64,000 nucleotides of DNA from Azoarcus_F sp048158365 (GCA_048158365.1 JBLLNL010000001.1), one strand, 5' to 3'. Shown: positions 35,800 to 45,536, numbered from the stretch's first letter. Translations and numbers: made by a program. The notes: a model not told the origin generated them from the sequence alone.

Positions 35800-37392
35800 A
35801 TGACCATATCCGATCCCGATTCCGCAAACAGAGCGGTCGCTCATGTCGACGAGGCCACGACGCTCGCGCTGCGCCGCGTCGCGATCGATACCTATCGCGA
35901 GAACGTCGCCTATCTTCACCGCGATTGCGCCGTCTATCGCGCCGAGGGTTTTCAGGCCCTGTCCAAGGTCGAAGTCCGGGCTAACGGGCGCCGCATCCTC
36001 GCGACGCTGAACGTCGTCGACGACGAAGCTATCGTCGGCTGTCGTGAACTCGGTCTGTCCGAGGACGCGTTCGCGCAGCTGAGCGTCGTGGACGGACACC
36101 CGGCCTCGGTCTCCCAGGCCGAACCGCCCGGGTCGATTCCGGCCCTGCATCGCAAGATCGCCGGTGAGCGCCTCGGTCGCGAGGACTTTCGCGCGATCGT
36201 GCGCGACATCGCGGAATTGCGCTATTCCAAGATCGAGTTGACCGCCTTCGTGGTCGCGTCCAATCAGGGGGAACTGGATCGCGAGGAGGTGTATTTCCTG
36301 ACCGATGCGATGGCCGAGTCCGGGCGCCGGCTGGACTGGCACGAGCGGCTCGTCGTCGACAAGCACTGCATCGGGGGCATCCCGGGCAACCGCACGTCGA
36401 TGCTGGTGGTGCCCATCGTCGCCGCGCACGGCATGCTGTGTCCCAAGACGTCTTCGCGCGCGATCACGTCGCCCGCCGGCACCGCCGACACGATGGAGGT
36501 GCTCGCGAACGTCGAACTGCCGTTCGACCAGCTCGAGGAGATCGTGCGCGAGCACCGCGGCTGTCTTGCTTGGGGCGGTACGGCCCGTCTGTCCCCGGCC
36601 GACGATGTGCTGATCTCGGTCGAGCGGCCGCTGTCGATCGATTCGCCCGGTCAGATGGTCGCGTCCATCCTGTCGAAGAAGATCTCGGCCGGATCCACGC
36701 ACATGGTCCTCGACATCCCGGTCGGCCCGACCGCGAAGGTGCGTTCGATGCCCGAGGCGCAGCGCCTGCGCAAGCTGTTCGAGTACGTCGCCGGCCGGAT
36801 GGGCATGGCGCTGGACGCGGTCATCACCGACGGTCGTCAGCCGATCGGCGACGGCATCGGGCCGATGCTCGAGGCGCGCGACGTGATGCGGGTGCTGGAG
36901 AACGATCCGCGGGCGCCGGACGACCTGCGCCAGAAGGCGCTCCGGCTGGCGGGGCGGATGCTGGAGTTCGACCCGGACGTGCGCGGCGGCGACGGTTTCG
37001 CGATCGCACGCGACATCCTGGATTCCGGCCGGGCGCTGGCCAAGATGGACGCGATCATCCGCGCCCAGGGCAGTCATGGCTTCGACCACAATGCGACACA
37101 GTTCGGGCCGCTCAGCTTCGACATCCCGGCGCAGGCCGGCGGCGTCGTGACCGCGATCCACAATCTGCAGATCGCCTGTGTCGCGCGGCTGGCCGGCGCA
37201 CCCAAGGTGAAGGCGGCCGGCGTCGAGCTGTTCCGCAAGCTCGGCGACGAGGTGCGCGCCGGTGAGCCGCTGTACCGCGTTTTCGCCGAATATCCCGCCG
37301 ATCTCGAATTCGCGCGTCAGGCGGCCGAAAAACTGTCCGGCTACACCATCGGTACGGCAGACGAGTTGCTGCACCTTTTCGTGGAATTCTGA
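35800..37392 (+). CDS. Archaeal-type AMP/thymidine phosphorylase family protein
   Basis: 530 residues, near the length of archaeal AMP phosphorylases and longer than classical thymidine phosphorylase (about 440) because of an extra N-terminal domain of about 90 residues. The glycosyltransferase core shows VVDKHCIGGIPGNRTSMLVV, the KTSSRAITSPAGTADTMEVL phosphate-binding stretch and FDHNATQFGPLSF near the end. Archaeal members convert AMP plus phosphate to adenine and ribose-1,5-bisphosphate; the bacterial branch is mostly uncharacterised. It overlaps the next gene by one base (TGATG). Confidence 0.87.
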   Translation: MTISDPDSANRAVAHVDEATTLALRRVAIDTYRENVAYLHRDCAVYRAEGFQALSKVEVRANGRRILATLNVVDDEAIVGCRELGLSEDAFAQLSVVDGHPASVSQAEPPGSIPALHRKIAGERLGREDFRAIVRDIAELRYSKIELTAFVVASNQGELDREEVYFLTDAMAESGRRLDWHERLVVDKHCIGGIPGNRTSMLVVPIVAAHGMLCPKTSSRAITSPAGTADTMEVLANVELPFDQLEEIVREHRGCLAWGGTARLSPADDVLISVERPLSIDSPGQMVASILSKKISAGSTHMVLDIPVGPTAKVRSMPEAQRLRKLFEYVAGRMGMALDAVITDGRQPIGDGIGPMLEARDVMRVLENDPRAPDDLRQKALRLAGRMLEFDPDVRGGDGFAIARDILDSGRALAKMDAIIRAQGSHGFDHNATQFGPLSFDIPAQAGGVVTAIHNLQIACVARLAGAPKVKAAGVELFRKLGDEVRAGEPLYRVFAEYPADLEFARQAAEKLSGYTIGTADELLHLFVEF

Positions 37393-38300
37393 TGCCCGAC
37401 ACCGCGACGCTGCTGCATTTCGACGACGAACGGCCCTTCGCCGACAGGCTGGCGAAGGCGGCAGCCCTGCCCGCGGCCGGCATCGTGCGTCACCGTTTCC
37501 CGGACGGCGAATTGCGCCTGCGCCTGCCGGCAGTGCTGCCGGAAACGGTGGTGCTGCTTCGCAGTCTGGTGACGCCGAACGAGAAGCTGGTCGAGATCCT
37601 GTTGGCGGCACGTACCGTGCGCGATCTGGGGGCGCAGCGAGTGGTTCTGGTGGCCCCCTATCTGGCCTACATGCGCCAGGACATCGCTTTCGAGCCGGGC
37701 GAGGCGGTCAGCCAGCGCATCGTCGGACGCTTTCTGTCGGATCTCTTCGACGGCGTGATCACCGTCGACCCGCACCTGCACCGGGTCGCGACACTGGCCG
37801 AGGCGGTTCCGGTGCGCCATGCGGTGGCGCTGTCGGCGGCCGGATTGCTGGCCGACCTGATCGCCGCACGCCGTGAGCGGCCGCTGTTGATCGGTCCGGA
37901 TGCCGAGTCGGCGCAATGGGTCGCGACCGCTGCCGACGCCCACGGTTTCGATCATGCGGTGTGCGCCAAGCTGCGTCGCGGAGACCACGACGTCGACATC
38001 GCACTGCCGGACATCGATGTGCGAGACCGCGCGGTCGTGCTGCTCGACGACATGGTCAGCACCGGCAACACGGTTGCGGTCGCGGCCCGCAGATTGCTCG
38101 CCGCCGGCGCATGTTCGGTGGACCTGGCGGTCACGCACGCGTTGTTCGCCGGGGGAGCGTTCGAGCGTCTGCGCGCGGCCGGCGTCGGCGAGGTCTGGAG
38201 CTCCGACTGCATCGTGCATACGAGCAATGCGATCGGCGTGGCGCCGCTGCTGGCCGACGCATTGCGCCGCTTGTTCGGGTCATGGTCGTCCGCGGCATGA
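37392..38300 (+). CDS. Ribose-phosphate pyrophosphokinase (PRPP synthetase) family protein
   Basis: 302 residues with the PRPP synthetase fold: YLAYMRQDIAFEPGEAVSQR (catalytic flexible loop), TVDPHLHRV, and the PRPP-binding loop VLLDDMVSTGNTVAVA. It is more divergent than housekeeping Prs and lies in an operon with a nucleotide phosphorylase, so it is probably a second, specialised enzyme rather than the main PRPP supplier. One-base overlaps (TGATG) at both ends couple it to its neighbours. Confidence 0.87.
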   Translation: MPDTATLLHFDDERPFADRLAKAAALPAAGIVRHRFPDGELRLRLPAVLPETVVLLRSLVTPNEKLVEILLAARTVRDLGAQRVVLVAPYLAYMRQDIAFEPGEAVSQRIVGRFLSDLFDGVITVDPHLHRVATLAEAVPVRHAVALSAAGLLADLIAARRERPLLIGPDAESAQWVATAADAHGFDHAVCAKLRRGDHDVDIALPDIDVRDRAVVLLDDMVSTGNTVAVAARRLLAAGACSVDLAVTHALFAGGAFERLRAAGVGEVWSSDCIVHTSNAIGVAPLLADALRRLFGSWSSAA

Positions 38301-39109
38301 TGCGCGGCACTCCGCGGCGCATCGTGTGCTTGAGCACCGAGACGGTGGAAGTGCTGTATGCGCTCGGCGAGCAGGATCGGATCGTCGGCATCTCGGGCTA
38401 CACCGTCTTTCCGCCGCAGGCCCGCAAGGACAAGCCGAAGGTGTTCGCATTCAGCAGCGGCGATCTCGCGCGCATTCTCGCGGTCGAGCCGGATCTGGTG
38501 TTGTGCTTTTCCGACCTGCAGGCCGACATCGCGCGGGATCTGATCAAGGCCGGCGTGGCGATCCACGTCTTCAATCAGCGCAGCGTCGACGGCATCCTGG
38601 GGATGATCTCGACCCTCGGCCGGCTGGTCGGCGCGATCGATCGTGCCGAGGCGCTGTGCGCCGAACTCGAAGGTGTCATCGCGAATGTCCGCATGGCGGC
38701 GGCGAAGCTGACCCGCCGACCGAAGGTGTACTTCGAGGAATGGGACGAACCACCGATTTCCGGCATCCGCTGGGTGTCCGAACTGATCGAGATCGCTGGC
38801 GGTCAGGACGTCTTCCCGGAACTCGCGACCCGACCATCCGCGGGCGACCGCATTCTCGCCGATCCACTCGAGGCCGTCCGTCGCGCCCCGGACATCATCA
38901 TCGGTTCCTGGTGCGGCAAGCGCTTCCGTCCGGAGAAGGTCGCCGCACGACCCGGCTGGGAGGCGGTGCCGGCGGTGGCGCGTGGGCAGGTGCATGAGAT
39001 CAAGTCGGCGATCATCCTGTCGCCGGGGCCGGTCGCGATACGCGAGGGGCTGCCGGCGCTGGCCGGCTTGATCCGCGATTGGGCAGAAGGGCCGGACCTC
39101 AAGCGATGA
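38300..39109 (+). CDS. BtuF/FepB-like periplasmic-binding-protein fold, no signal peptide
   Basis: 269 residues of the class III substrate-binding fold (RIVCLSTETVEVLYALGEQD, then ILAVEPDLVLCFSDLQADI and VHEIKSAIILSPGPVAIREG). Annotated relatives are called cobalamin-binding proteins. There is no signal peptide from any start (38282, 38297 or 38300), so it should be cytoplasmic, unlike true BtuF. I chose 38300 because it gives the same one-base TGATG overlap as the previous junction. Ligand unknown. Confidence 0.8.
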   Translation: MRGTPRRIVCLSTETVEVLYALGEQDRIVGISGYTVFPPQARKDKPKVFAFSSGDLARILAVEPDLVLCFSDLQADIARDLIKAGVAIHVFNQRSVDGILGMISTLGRLVGAIDRAEALCAELEGVIANVRMAAAKLTRRPKVYFEEWDEPPISGIRWVSELIEIAGGQDVFPELATRPSAGDRILADPLEAVRRAPDIIIGSWCGKRFRPEKVAARPGWEAVPAVARGQVHEIKSAIILSPGPVAIREGLPALAGLIRDWAEGPDLKR

Positions 39110-39140
39110 GTCGTTCGGACTGTCCGCCAGATCGCATCGG

Positions 39141-40088
39141 TCAATCGACGGGGGATCTGACCGGCCGTGTGCCGTTCTTCTGCCTACGCATCTCGCGCAA
39201 CGCCAGCCACGAGTTCATCGCGATCGCGGCGAGGATGATGATGCCACCGAGCAGCGTGTCGTCGGGTACCTGCTCACTGATCACCAGCCACACCCAGAAA
39301 GGTCCGAGCACGGTTTCGATCAGCAGGAACAGGCCGACCTCGGCCGAGGGCAGGTAGCGGGGCGCGATCATGATCATCAGCGTCGCGAGCGGGATCTGGA
39401 CCAGACCCATCAGCGCGAGCCAGCCGTAGCTCGCCGCGGCCAGCGACAGCGGTTCGGCGAACGGAATCGCGATCATGCCTGCCACCGCGCCGGAAAGCGC
39501 GATCAGCGGCAGACGCGGCATGTCGGGAAAACGGCGCAGCAGCGTCAGCGATGCGCCCATCGTCACTGCGATCGTCACCGCCGCGAGGTCACCGCGCCAG
39601 CGCGGCGCATCCAGCGACCCGACGAAGATCACGCACACGCCGGTGATCGCCATCACGATCGCGAACAGCGTGCGGGTCGAGATGCGTTCGCGCAGGAAGA
39701 GCCACGAGAACAGCGCCGCGAACAGCGGGGCGCTGGCCAGAATGACGACCGTGTTGGCGGTGCTGGTATGGCTGATGGAATAGACGAACAGCGCGGAATT
39801 CAGGCCGTACAGCATGCAGATCGCGGCGGCACCGGCCAGCGCGAGCCGGGTTGCAGGCAGGCGGATGCGTTGCCGCGTGACCAGAATCGCCACGCCTATC
39901 GACAGCATCATCAGCCAGCCGCGCCAGAACACCACGTTCCATTCCGATGCGTTGGCGAGACGGATCAGCAGCGCGTCGAAGCTCAGCACCAGCACGCCGA
40001 TCGATGCGATGCCGATGCCCCTGCGGCGGGCCTCGGATGCATCGCCGGCTTGTGGCGCGAGCCCGTCGCGCATGGTCTCGAGGGTCAT
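39141..40088 (-). CDS. EamA/DMT-family transporter
   Basis: 315 residues with ten hydrophobic helices in two EamA repeats (FVYSISHTSTANTVVILASA; WLALMGLVQIPLATLMIMIA). Members usually export metabolites such as amino acids. It is the last gene of the ABC-transporter operon, 4 bp after the oxidoreductase, so it may release a by-product of the imported compound. Confidence 0.88.
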   Translation of the reverse strand: MTLETMRDGLAPQAGDASEARRRGIGIASIGVLVLSFDALLIRLANASEWNVVFWRGWLMMLSIGVAILVTRQRIRLPATRLALAGAAAICMLYGLNSALFVYSISHTSTANTVVILASAPLFAALFSWLFLRERISTRTLFAIVMAITGVCVIFVGSLDAPRWRGDLAAVTIAVTMGASLTLLRRFPDMPRLPLIALSGAVAGMIAIPFAEPLSLAAASYGWLALMGLVQIPLATLMIMIAPRYLPSAEVGLFLLIETVLGPFWVWLVISEQVPDDTLLGGIIILAAIAMNSWLALREMRRQKNGTRPVRSPVD

Positions 40089-40092
40089 CGGC

Positions 40093-41433
40093 TCAGTGGC
40101 CGAAGGTCTGTTCCATCTCGCGACGGATTCTATAGGCGTCGGTGCCGGTGTCGATCGCGACGTCGTCCCAGCTCACGCACTGTCCTCTTGCGACCGGCCG
40201 GACGAGCTTCACATCGTGGGCGAGACCGAGCGGCAGGCCGCCGATCGCGACCGACTTCTGCGCCGGCAGCAGTTTGCCCCAGACGGTGTAGCCACCTTCT
40301 CCGTCCAGCCGCTCGCCGACCGCCAGATCCCGCTTCGCGGTCGCGACCACGTCCGCCTGCCAGCACTGAGCCACGCCGGTCGCCTCGCGCCGCAGCGCGA
40401 CACTCGCGACCGACAGGCCGACTTCGAGGCCGATCAGGTGCCAGCGCTTGTACAGCGTGAAGTAGCGGCCGCTCGGGTCGGTGTGCGCGTTGTACTCCTC
40501 GAAGCAGTTACGGATGTACTCGGATTCGCCTTCGACGGTGACCCACACGCCCATGCGAATGTCGTAGGGGATGGCGCGGCCGTCCTTTTCCAGTGACGAC
40601 ACCACCTCGACCATGCCCTTGCGCTCGAGCTGTCCGCCTTCGGCGATCGGACGGGTCACGAACGGGATGTCGGCGATGCTGGCCGGCGGGTACTGCAGGC
40701 CGTTCGACGGGACGAAGAGACCGGTCGCGTTCGCGACCGCGGTCGATTCGATCGCGGGTTTGGAGCCGTCGAGGAAGCTGTTGAACATCTTCGGGTTCAG
40801 GCCGCCGCGCGCCGCCTGCTCGGGGGTCAGGCCGTAGTAGCCCCACACGGTTTCGGGCGTCGATTCGCAGAAGTGCGGCAGCCATTTGTGCCCGCGCCCG
40901 GCCGCGACCACCGGAAAGCCGCAGGTGCGCGCCCAGTCGACCAGGTCGCAGATCATCGCGGGCTGGTCGCCGAACGCCAGCGAATACACGACCCCGGCTT
41001 CCTCGGCCCGGCGGGCGAGCAGCGGCCCGCAGAACGCGTCTGCCTCGACCGTGACGTTGACGACGTGCTTGCCCTGGGCGAACGAGGCCAGGCAGTGCTC
41101 GACCGCCGCGATCGGGTGACCAGTGCATTCGACCACGATGTCGATTGCCGGGTGGCGCACCAGCGCCTTCCAGTCGTCGCCGACATGGGTGGTGCCCGTG
41201 CGGAGCGCATCGTCCAGCGACGTCGCCGCACTGCGTTCGGCATTCCAGCCGACCCGCGCCAGGTTGGTTCGCGCGTTGTCCGGTGACAGGTCGGCGATGC
41301 CGACCAGGTGCACGCCGGGGGTGCGCGGCACCTGTGACAGATACATCGCGCCGAACTTGCCGGCCCCGATCAGGCCGATCCGGATCGGCTTGCGGTCGGC
41401 TGCGCGTGCGAGCAGTTGGGTGTAGAGACTCAT
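40093..41433 (-). CDS. COG4091-type NAD(P)-dependent oxidoreductase with SAF domain
   Basis: 446 residues. An N-terminal Rossmann fold (IRIGLIGAGKFGAMYLSQV) resembles homoserine dehydrogenase and Gfo/Idh enzymes. The last 90 or so residues form an SAF domain (AKRDLAVGERLDGEGGYTVW, then LPLGLAHDVKLVRPVARGQ). This is the architecture of COG4091 predicted oxidoreductases, found in sugar-acid and polyol catabolic loci. It overlaps the upstream ABC ATPase by 4 bp, so it probably acts on the imported compound or its product. Confidence 0.85.
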   Translation of the reverse strand: MSLYTQLLARAADRKPIRIGLIGAGKFGAMYLSQVPRTPGVHLVGIADLSPDNARTNLARVGWNAERSAATSLDDALRTGTTHVGDDWKALVRHPAIDIVVECTGHPIAAVEHCLASFAQGKHVVNVTVEADAFCGPLLARRAEEAGVVYSLAFGDQPAMICDLVDWARTCGFPVVAAGRGHKWLPHFCESTPETVWGYYGLTPEQAARGGLNPKMFNSFLDGSKPAIESTAVANATGLFVPSNGLQYPPASIADIPFVTRPIAEGGQLERKGMVEVVSSLEKDGRAIPYDIRMGVWVTVEGESEYIRNCFEEYNAHTDPSGRYFTLYKRWHLIGLEVGLSVASVALRREATGVAQCWQADVVATAKRDLAVGERLDGEGGYTVWGKLLPAQKSVAIGGLPLGLAHDVKLVRPVARGQCVSWDDVAIDTGTDAYRIRREMEQTFGH

Positions 41434-42473
41434 CGGGTTTCGGGCTCCATGCGGTTCTCCTCGATAGCATGACAGGCTGCGAGGTGGCCGGGTGCGATCG
41501 GCACCAGTGCGGGCGATTCGCGCCGGCAGCGCTCGTTGGCCAGCGGGCAGCGTGGATGAAAGGTACAGCCGGGCGGCGGAGTGATCGGGTTGGGGACCTC
41601 GCCGCGTACGGTTTCCTTGCGCGTGTGGCTCATCGTGATGTCCGGGATCGTCGCGAGCAGCATGCGGGTGTAGGGGTGCTGCGCATTCCCGAACAATGTA
41701 CGGCTGCCGGCGACCTCGACCAGGCGTCCGAGGTACATCACGCCGACCCGGTCGGCCATGTGGCGCACCACCGCGAGATCATGGCTGATGAACAGGTAGG
41801 TCAGGCCGAGTTCGTCCTGCAGGTCCCGCATCAGGTTCAGGATCTGTGCCTGCACCGACACGTCCAATGCGGAGGTCGGCTCGTCGCAGACCAGGAACTC
41901 CGGGTTGTTCGCCAGCGCCCGCGCGATGCAGATCCGCTGGCGCTGTCCGCCGGAGAACTCGTGCGGGAACCTGCGACCGTCCGCCGGCGACAGGCCGACC
42001 TGGGTCAGCAGTTCGGCCACCCGGGCATGGACCGCGTGCTCATCCTTCATCAGCCCGAATACGCGGATCGGTTCGGCGATGATGCGGTCCACCCGCCAGC
42101 GCGGATTCAGGCTCGCGAACGGATCCTGGAAGATCATCTGGAAGCGGCGCCGCAGCTTCTGCCGCTCGCTGCCCGCCGTGATCAATGCGACATCGGTGCC
42201 GTCGAACACGATCCGCCCGTCGGTGGTTTCGTACAGGCCGACGATCAGCCGAGCGACAGTGGATTTACCGCAGCCCGACTCGCCGACCAACGCGAAGGTC
42301 TCGCCGCGGTCGATCGTGAAGCTCACGCCGTCCACCGCCTTCAGCCAGCGACGTGGCTCGCGCTCGATGAGCCGGTTCAGAAAGGGCCTGGACACGTCGA
42401 ACAGACATCGCAGATCCTCGACCCGAAGCAGCGGAATCGAGGGCGTCGCCGGGGCATGCAGCGCATCGGTCAT
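41430..42473 (-). CDS. ABC importer ATPase, DppF/OppF-like
   Basis: 347 residues. Walker A GESGCGKSTVAR, signature EFSGGQRQRI, Walker B FLVCDEPTSALD and the C-terminal oligopeptide-transporter extension with HPRCPLANERCRRESP. Together with the gene at 42470 it would form the ATPase pair of a Dpp/Opp-type importer. Overlaps both neighbours by 4 bp. Substrate not evident from sequence. Confidence 0.92.
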   Translation of the reverse strand: MTDALHAPATPSIPLLRVEDLRCLFDVSRPFLNRLIEREPRRWLKAVDGVSFTIDRGETFALVGESGCGKSTVARLIVGLYETTDGRIVFDGTDVALITAGSERQKLRRRFQMIFQDPFASLNPRWRVDRIIAEPIRVFGLMKDEHAVHARVAELLTQVGLSPADGRRFPHEFSGGQRQRICIARALANNPEFLVCDEPTSALDVSVQAQILNLMRDLQDELGLTYLFISHDLAVVRHMADRVGVMYLGRLVEVAGSRTLFGNAQHPYTRMLLATIPDITMSHTRKETVRGEVPNPITPPPGCTFHPRCPLANERCRRESPALVPIAPGHLAACHAIEENRMEPETR

Positions 42474-43543
42474 CGACGGATCTCCGGGTCGGCCGTGGAT
42501 CCGGCGCCATCGCCCCAGGCGTACAGCCAGCACGCCGCACGCGTCTGGTGGGCCGGCAGCAGGTCGGGCCGTTCGCTGCGGCAGCGCGCGAAGACCTGCG
42601 GACAGCGCGGATTGAACGCGCAGCCGGGCGGAATCTCGGTCAGGCGCGGCATCGCGCCGTCGATCTGCACCAGTCGCTCGACATCGGCGCCGAGCACCGG
42701 GATGGATCCCATCAGCCCGCGCGTGTAGGGATGCTGCGGCTGCTGCACCACCGCCCGGACCGGGCCGATCTCGGCGAGCCGGCCGGCATACATCACCGCG
42801 ACCCGGTCGGCGGTCTCGGCGATGACGCCCATGTCGTGCGTGACCAGCATGACCGCGGTGTGATGCTCGCGGCACAGCCTCTTCAGCAGTGCGATGATCT
42901 GGGCCTGCACCGACACATCGAGGGCGGTGGTCGGCTCGTCCGCGATGATCAGTTCCGGTTCGGCGCACAACGCCAGTGCGATCACGACCCGTTGCCGCAT
43001 CCCGCCCGAGAACTGGTGCGGGTAATGGTCGATGCGCTGAGCCGGCGCCGGGATGCCGACTTCGTCCAGCAGTTCGATCGCACGCTTGCGCGCCGCCTTC
43101 TCGCCGATGTCGCGGTGGGTCAGGATGGTCTCGACGATCTGGCGACCCACTGTATAGAGGGGATTCAGACTGGTCAGCGGATCCTGGAAGATCATCGCGA
43201 TCCTGCGCCCTCGGATCCTGCGCATGCTGGCTGCGGGCAGCGCGTGGATCGGCGCGCCATGCAGCAGGATCTCGCCCGCGGCGATGCGCCCCGGGGGTTC
43301 GAGCAGTCCGATGATCGCCGCGCCGGTCAGCGATTTTCCGGCGCCCGATTCGCCGACCACGCCGAGCACCTCACCCCTCGCGATGTCGAAGGACACGTCG
43401 TCGATCGCCACCAACGTGCCGCGGCGGTGCGGAAACTCGATCCGCAGATTGCGCACCGACAGCAACGGGGTTGGAGCAGCGGACTGCGTGATCGCCACGG
43501 CGGCTCTGTCGGCGTTCGTCGACGTGTCGATCGTGGAGGGCAT
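42470..43543 (-). CDS. ABC importer ATPase, DppD/OppD-like
   Basis: 357 residues. Walker A GESGAGKSLTGAAI, signature QFSGGMRQRV, Walker B LIIADEPTTALD and the Cys-containing C-terminal motif FNPRCPQVFARCRSERPD. Partner of the following ATPase. Start 43543 overlaps the dppC-like stop by one base (TGATG). Confidence 0.92.
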   Translation of the reverse strand: MPSTIDTSTNADRAAVAITQSAAPTPLLSVRNLRIEFPHRRGTLVAIDDVSFDIARGEVLGVVGESGAGKSLTGAAIIGLLEPPGRIAAGEILLHGAPIHALPAASMRRIRGRRIAMIFQDPLTSLNPLYTVGRQIVETILTHRDIGEKAARKRAIELLDEVGIPAPAQRIDHYPHQFSGGMRQRVVIALALCAEPELIIADEPTTALDVSVQAQIIALLKRLCREHHTAVMLVTHDMGVIAETADRVAVMYAGRLAEIGPVRAVVQQPQHPYTRGLMGSIPVLGADVERLVQIDGAMPRLTEIPPGCAFNPRCPQVFARCRSERPDLLPAHQTRAACWLYAWGDGAGSTADPEIRR

Positions 43544-44481
43544 CAGCGCAACCTCGGGTTCAGCGCGTCGCGCAGCCAGTCGCCGAGCAGATTCACCGAC
43601 AGCGCCAGGATCAGCAGCGTCGCGCCCGGAAAGAACACGATCCACCATTCGCCGGAGAACAGGAAGTCCTGACCGACGCGGATCAGCGTGCCCAGGCTGG
43701 GCTGGGTCGGTGGTACACCGACGCCCAGAAAGGACAATGTCGACTCCAGAATGATCGCCAGCGCGAGACCGATGGTCGCGATCACCAGCACCGGCCCCAT
43801 CACGTTGGGCAGGATGTGGCGCAGCAGGATCAGCGGCGCCGGCACCCCGATCACGCGTGCCGCCTGCACGTATTCCTTGTTCTTCTCGGCCATCGTCGAA
43901 CTGCGCACCGTGCGCGCGTACTGCACCCAGTCGGACAGGCCGATCGCGACGATCAGCACGTAGATCGCGATCCGGTCCTGCATCGCTGGCGGCACGACAC
44001 CCTTGAACACGCCGAAGATCAGCAGCGCGATCAGGATCGCCGGAAACGACAGCTGCACGTCGGCCACCCGCATGATCAGCGCGTCCACCCAGCCGCCGAG
44101 GTAGCCGGACATCAGCCCCAGCGTGATGCCCAGCACCGCCGCGAAGCCGACCGCGGCGAAACCGACCAGCAGCGACACGCGCGAGCCGTACAGGATCGCC
44201 GAGAAGATGTCGCGACCCTGTGCGTCGGTGCCCAGCCAATAGACGCTGCCGGTGAATTCGTTGGGCTGCATCGGCGGCGTGAAGCCCTCCATCAGGTTCA
44301 GCGTGGCCGGATCGAACGGATTGTGCGGCGAGATCACCGGCGCGAGCAGCGCGGCGCTGATGAAGACCACCGTGATCAGCGCCGAGATCACCGTGACCGG
44401 CGAACCAATGAAGCTGTGAAAGATGTCGCTGTCGAGCATGCGCGCGAGCAGCGAATCGGACCGGGCGGCGATGTGGTTCAT
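43543..44481 (-). CDS. ABC importer permease, DppC-like
   Basis: 312 residues, six membrane segments plus the N-terminal OppC_N segment. The family motif LGTDAQGRDIFSAILYGSRV and the ATPase-contacting loop AARVIGVPAPLILLRHILPN (EAA motif) are clear. Second permease of the importer, 20 bp after the first. Confidence 0.93.
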   Translation of the reverse strand: MNHIAARSDSLLARMLDSDIFHSFIGSPVTVISALITVVFISAALLAPVISPHNPFDPATLNLMEGFTPPMQPNEFTGSVYWLGTDAQGRDIFSAILYGSRVSLLVGFAAVGFAAVLGITLGLMSGYLGGWVDALIMRVADVQLSFPAILIALLIFGVFKGVVPPAMQDRIAIYVLIVAIGLSDWVQYARTVRSSTMAEKNKEYVQAARVIGVPAPLILLRHILPNVMGPVLVIATIGLALAIILESTLSFLGVGVPPTQPSLGTLIRVGQDFLFSGEWWIVFFPGATLLILALSVNLLGDWLRDALNPRLR

Positions 44482-44501
44482 GTCGGTCGTGGCCCCTTCG
44501 T

Positions 44502-45485
44502 TCAGTGTCCGCGTCCACTGCGCTGCACGCGCAGCCGCGGGTCGACCGCGAAGTAGAGCAGATCGACGATCAGGTTGATGACGACGAAGATCAGCGCGAT
44601 CAGGACCAGGTACGCGGCCATCACCGGGATGTCGACGAACTGCACGGCGGTGATGAACAACAGGCCGACGCCGGGCCACTGGAACACCGTTTCGGTAATG
44701 ATCGCGAACGCGATGATCGAGCCGATCTGCAGGCCGGCGATCGTGATCACCGGCAGCAGCGTGTTCTTCAGCGCATGCCCGAAGTGTACCGCACGGTCGC
44801 TGAGGCCGCGCGCGCGCGCGAACTTGATGTAGTCGGTGCGCAGCACCTCGAGCATCTCGGCGCGCACCAGGCGCATGATCAGCGTCAGCTGGTAGAGTCC
44901 GAGCGTGATCGCCGGCATGATCAGCGACTTCAGCCCGGACTCGGTCAGCAGCCCGGTGGTCCACCACCCCAGGCGCACCGTCTCGCCACGACCGAAGGCC
45001 GGCAACACCTGCAGTTCCACCGCGAACAGATAGATCAGCAGGATGCCGATCAGGAAGGTCGGCAGCGACACACCGATCAGCGACAGCGACATGATCGTGT
45101 GGCTCAGCCAGCCGTCGCGCCGCAAGGCGGTATAGACGCCGAGCGCGATGCCGAACACCAGCGCCCCGACGCCCGAGATGATCGCGAGCTCCAGCGTCGC
45201 CGGCAGACGCTCCATGATCACGTCGGTCACCGGACGCGCCATGCGGTAGGAGATACCGAACTCGCCGCGCAGCGCATTGCCGACGAAGCGCGCGAACTGC
45301 AGCGGCGCCGGGTCGTTCAGACCGAGCGCATCGCGCAGCTGCTCGCGTTCGGCAGTGGTCGCTTCCTGGCCGACCATGTTCTGGATCGGGTCGCCGATAT
45401 AGCGAAACAGGCCGAAGGAAACCAGCGCGACCGTCAGCATGACCAGCACGGACTGCAGCAGGCGGCGGATGATGAATGCGAGCAT
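44502..45485 (-). CDS. ABC importer permease, DppB-like
   Basis: 327 residues. Typical DppB layout: N-terminal IIRRLLQSVLVMLTVALVSF helix, periplasmic region, and the EAA loop FARARGLSDRAVHFGHALKN. First permease of the operon; a strong hairpin separates it from the binding-protein gene. Confidence 0.93.
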   Translation of the reverse strand: MLAFIIRRLLQSVLVMLTVALVSFGLFRYIGDPIQNMVGQEATTAEREQLRDALGLNDPAPLQFARFVGNALRGEFGISYRMARPVTDVIMERLPATLELAIISGVGALVFGIALGVYTALRRDGWLSHTIMSLSLIGVSLPTFLIGILLIYLFAVELQVLPAFGRGETVRLGWWTTGLLTESGLKSLIMPAITLGLYQLTLIMRLVRAEMLEVLRTDYIKFARARGLSDRAVHFGHALKNTLLPVITIAGLQIGSIIAFAIITETVFQWPGVGLLFITAVQFVDIPVMAAYLVLIALIFVVINLIVDLLYFAVDPRLRVQRSGRGH

Positions 45486-45508
45486 GAATGTTCGGTACGG
45501 GCGAGCAC

Positions 45509-45536
45509 GCGGGGCGATACCGGTGTATCGCCCCGC
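45509..45536 (-). other. Intercistronic hairpin between binding protein and permease genes
   Basis: GCGGGGCGATAC / GTATCGCCCCGC, a perfect 12-bp stem with a 4-nt loop, 18 bp after the binding-protein stop. No T-run follows. In binding-protein-dependent systems such hairpins protect the upstream message or partly terminate, giving more binding protein than permease. Confidence 0.7.
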
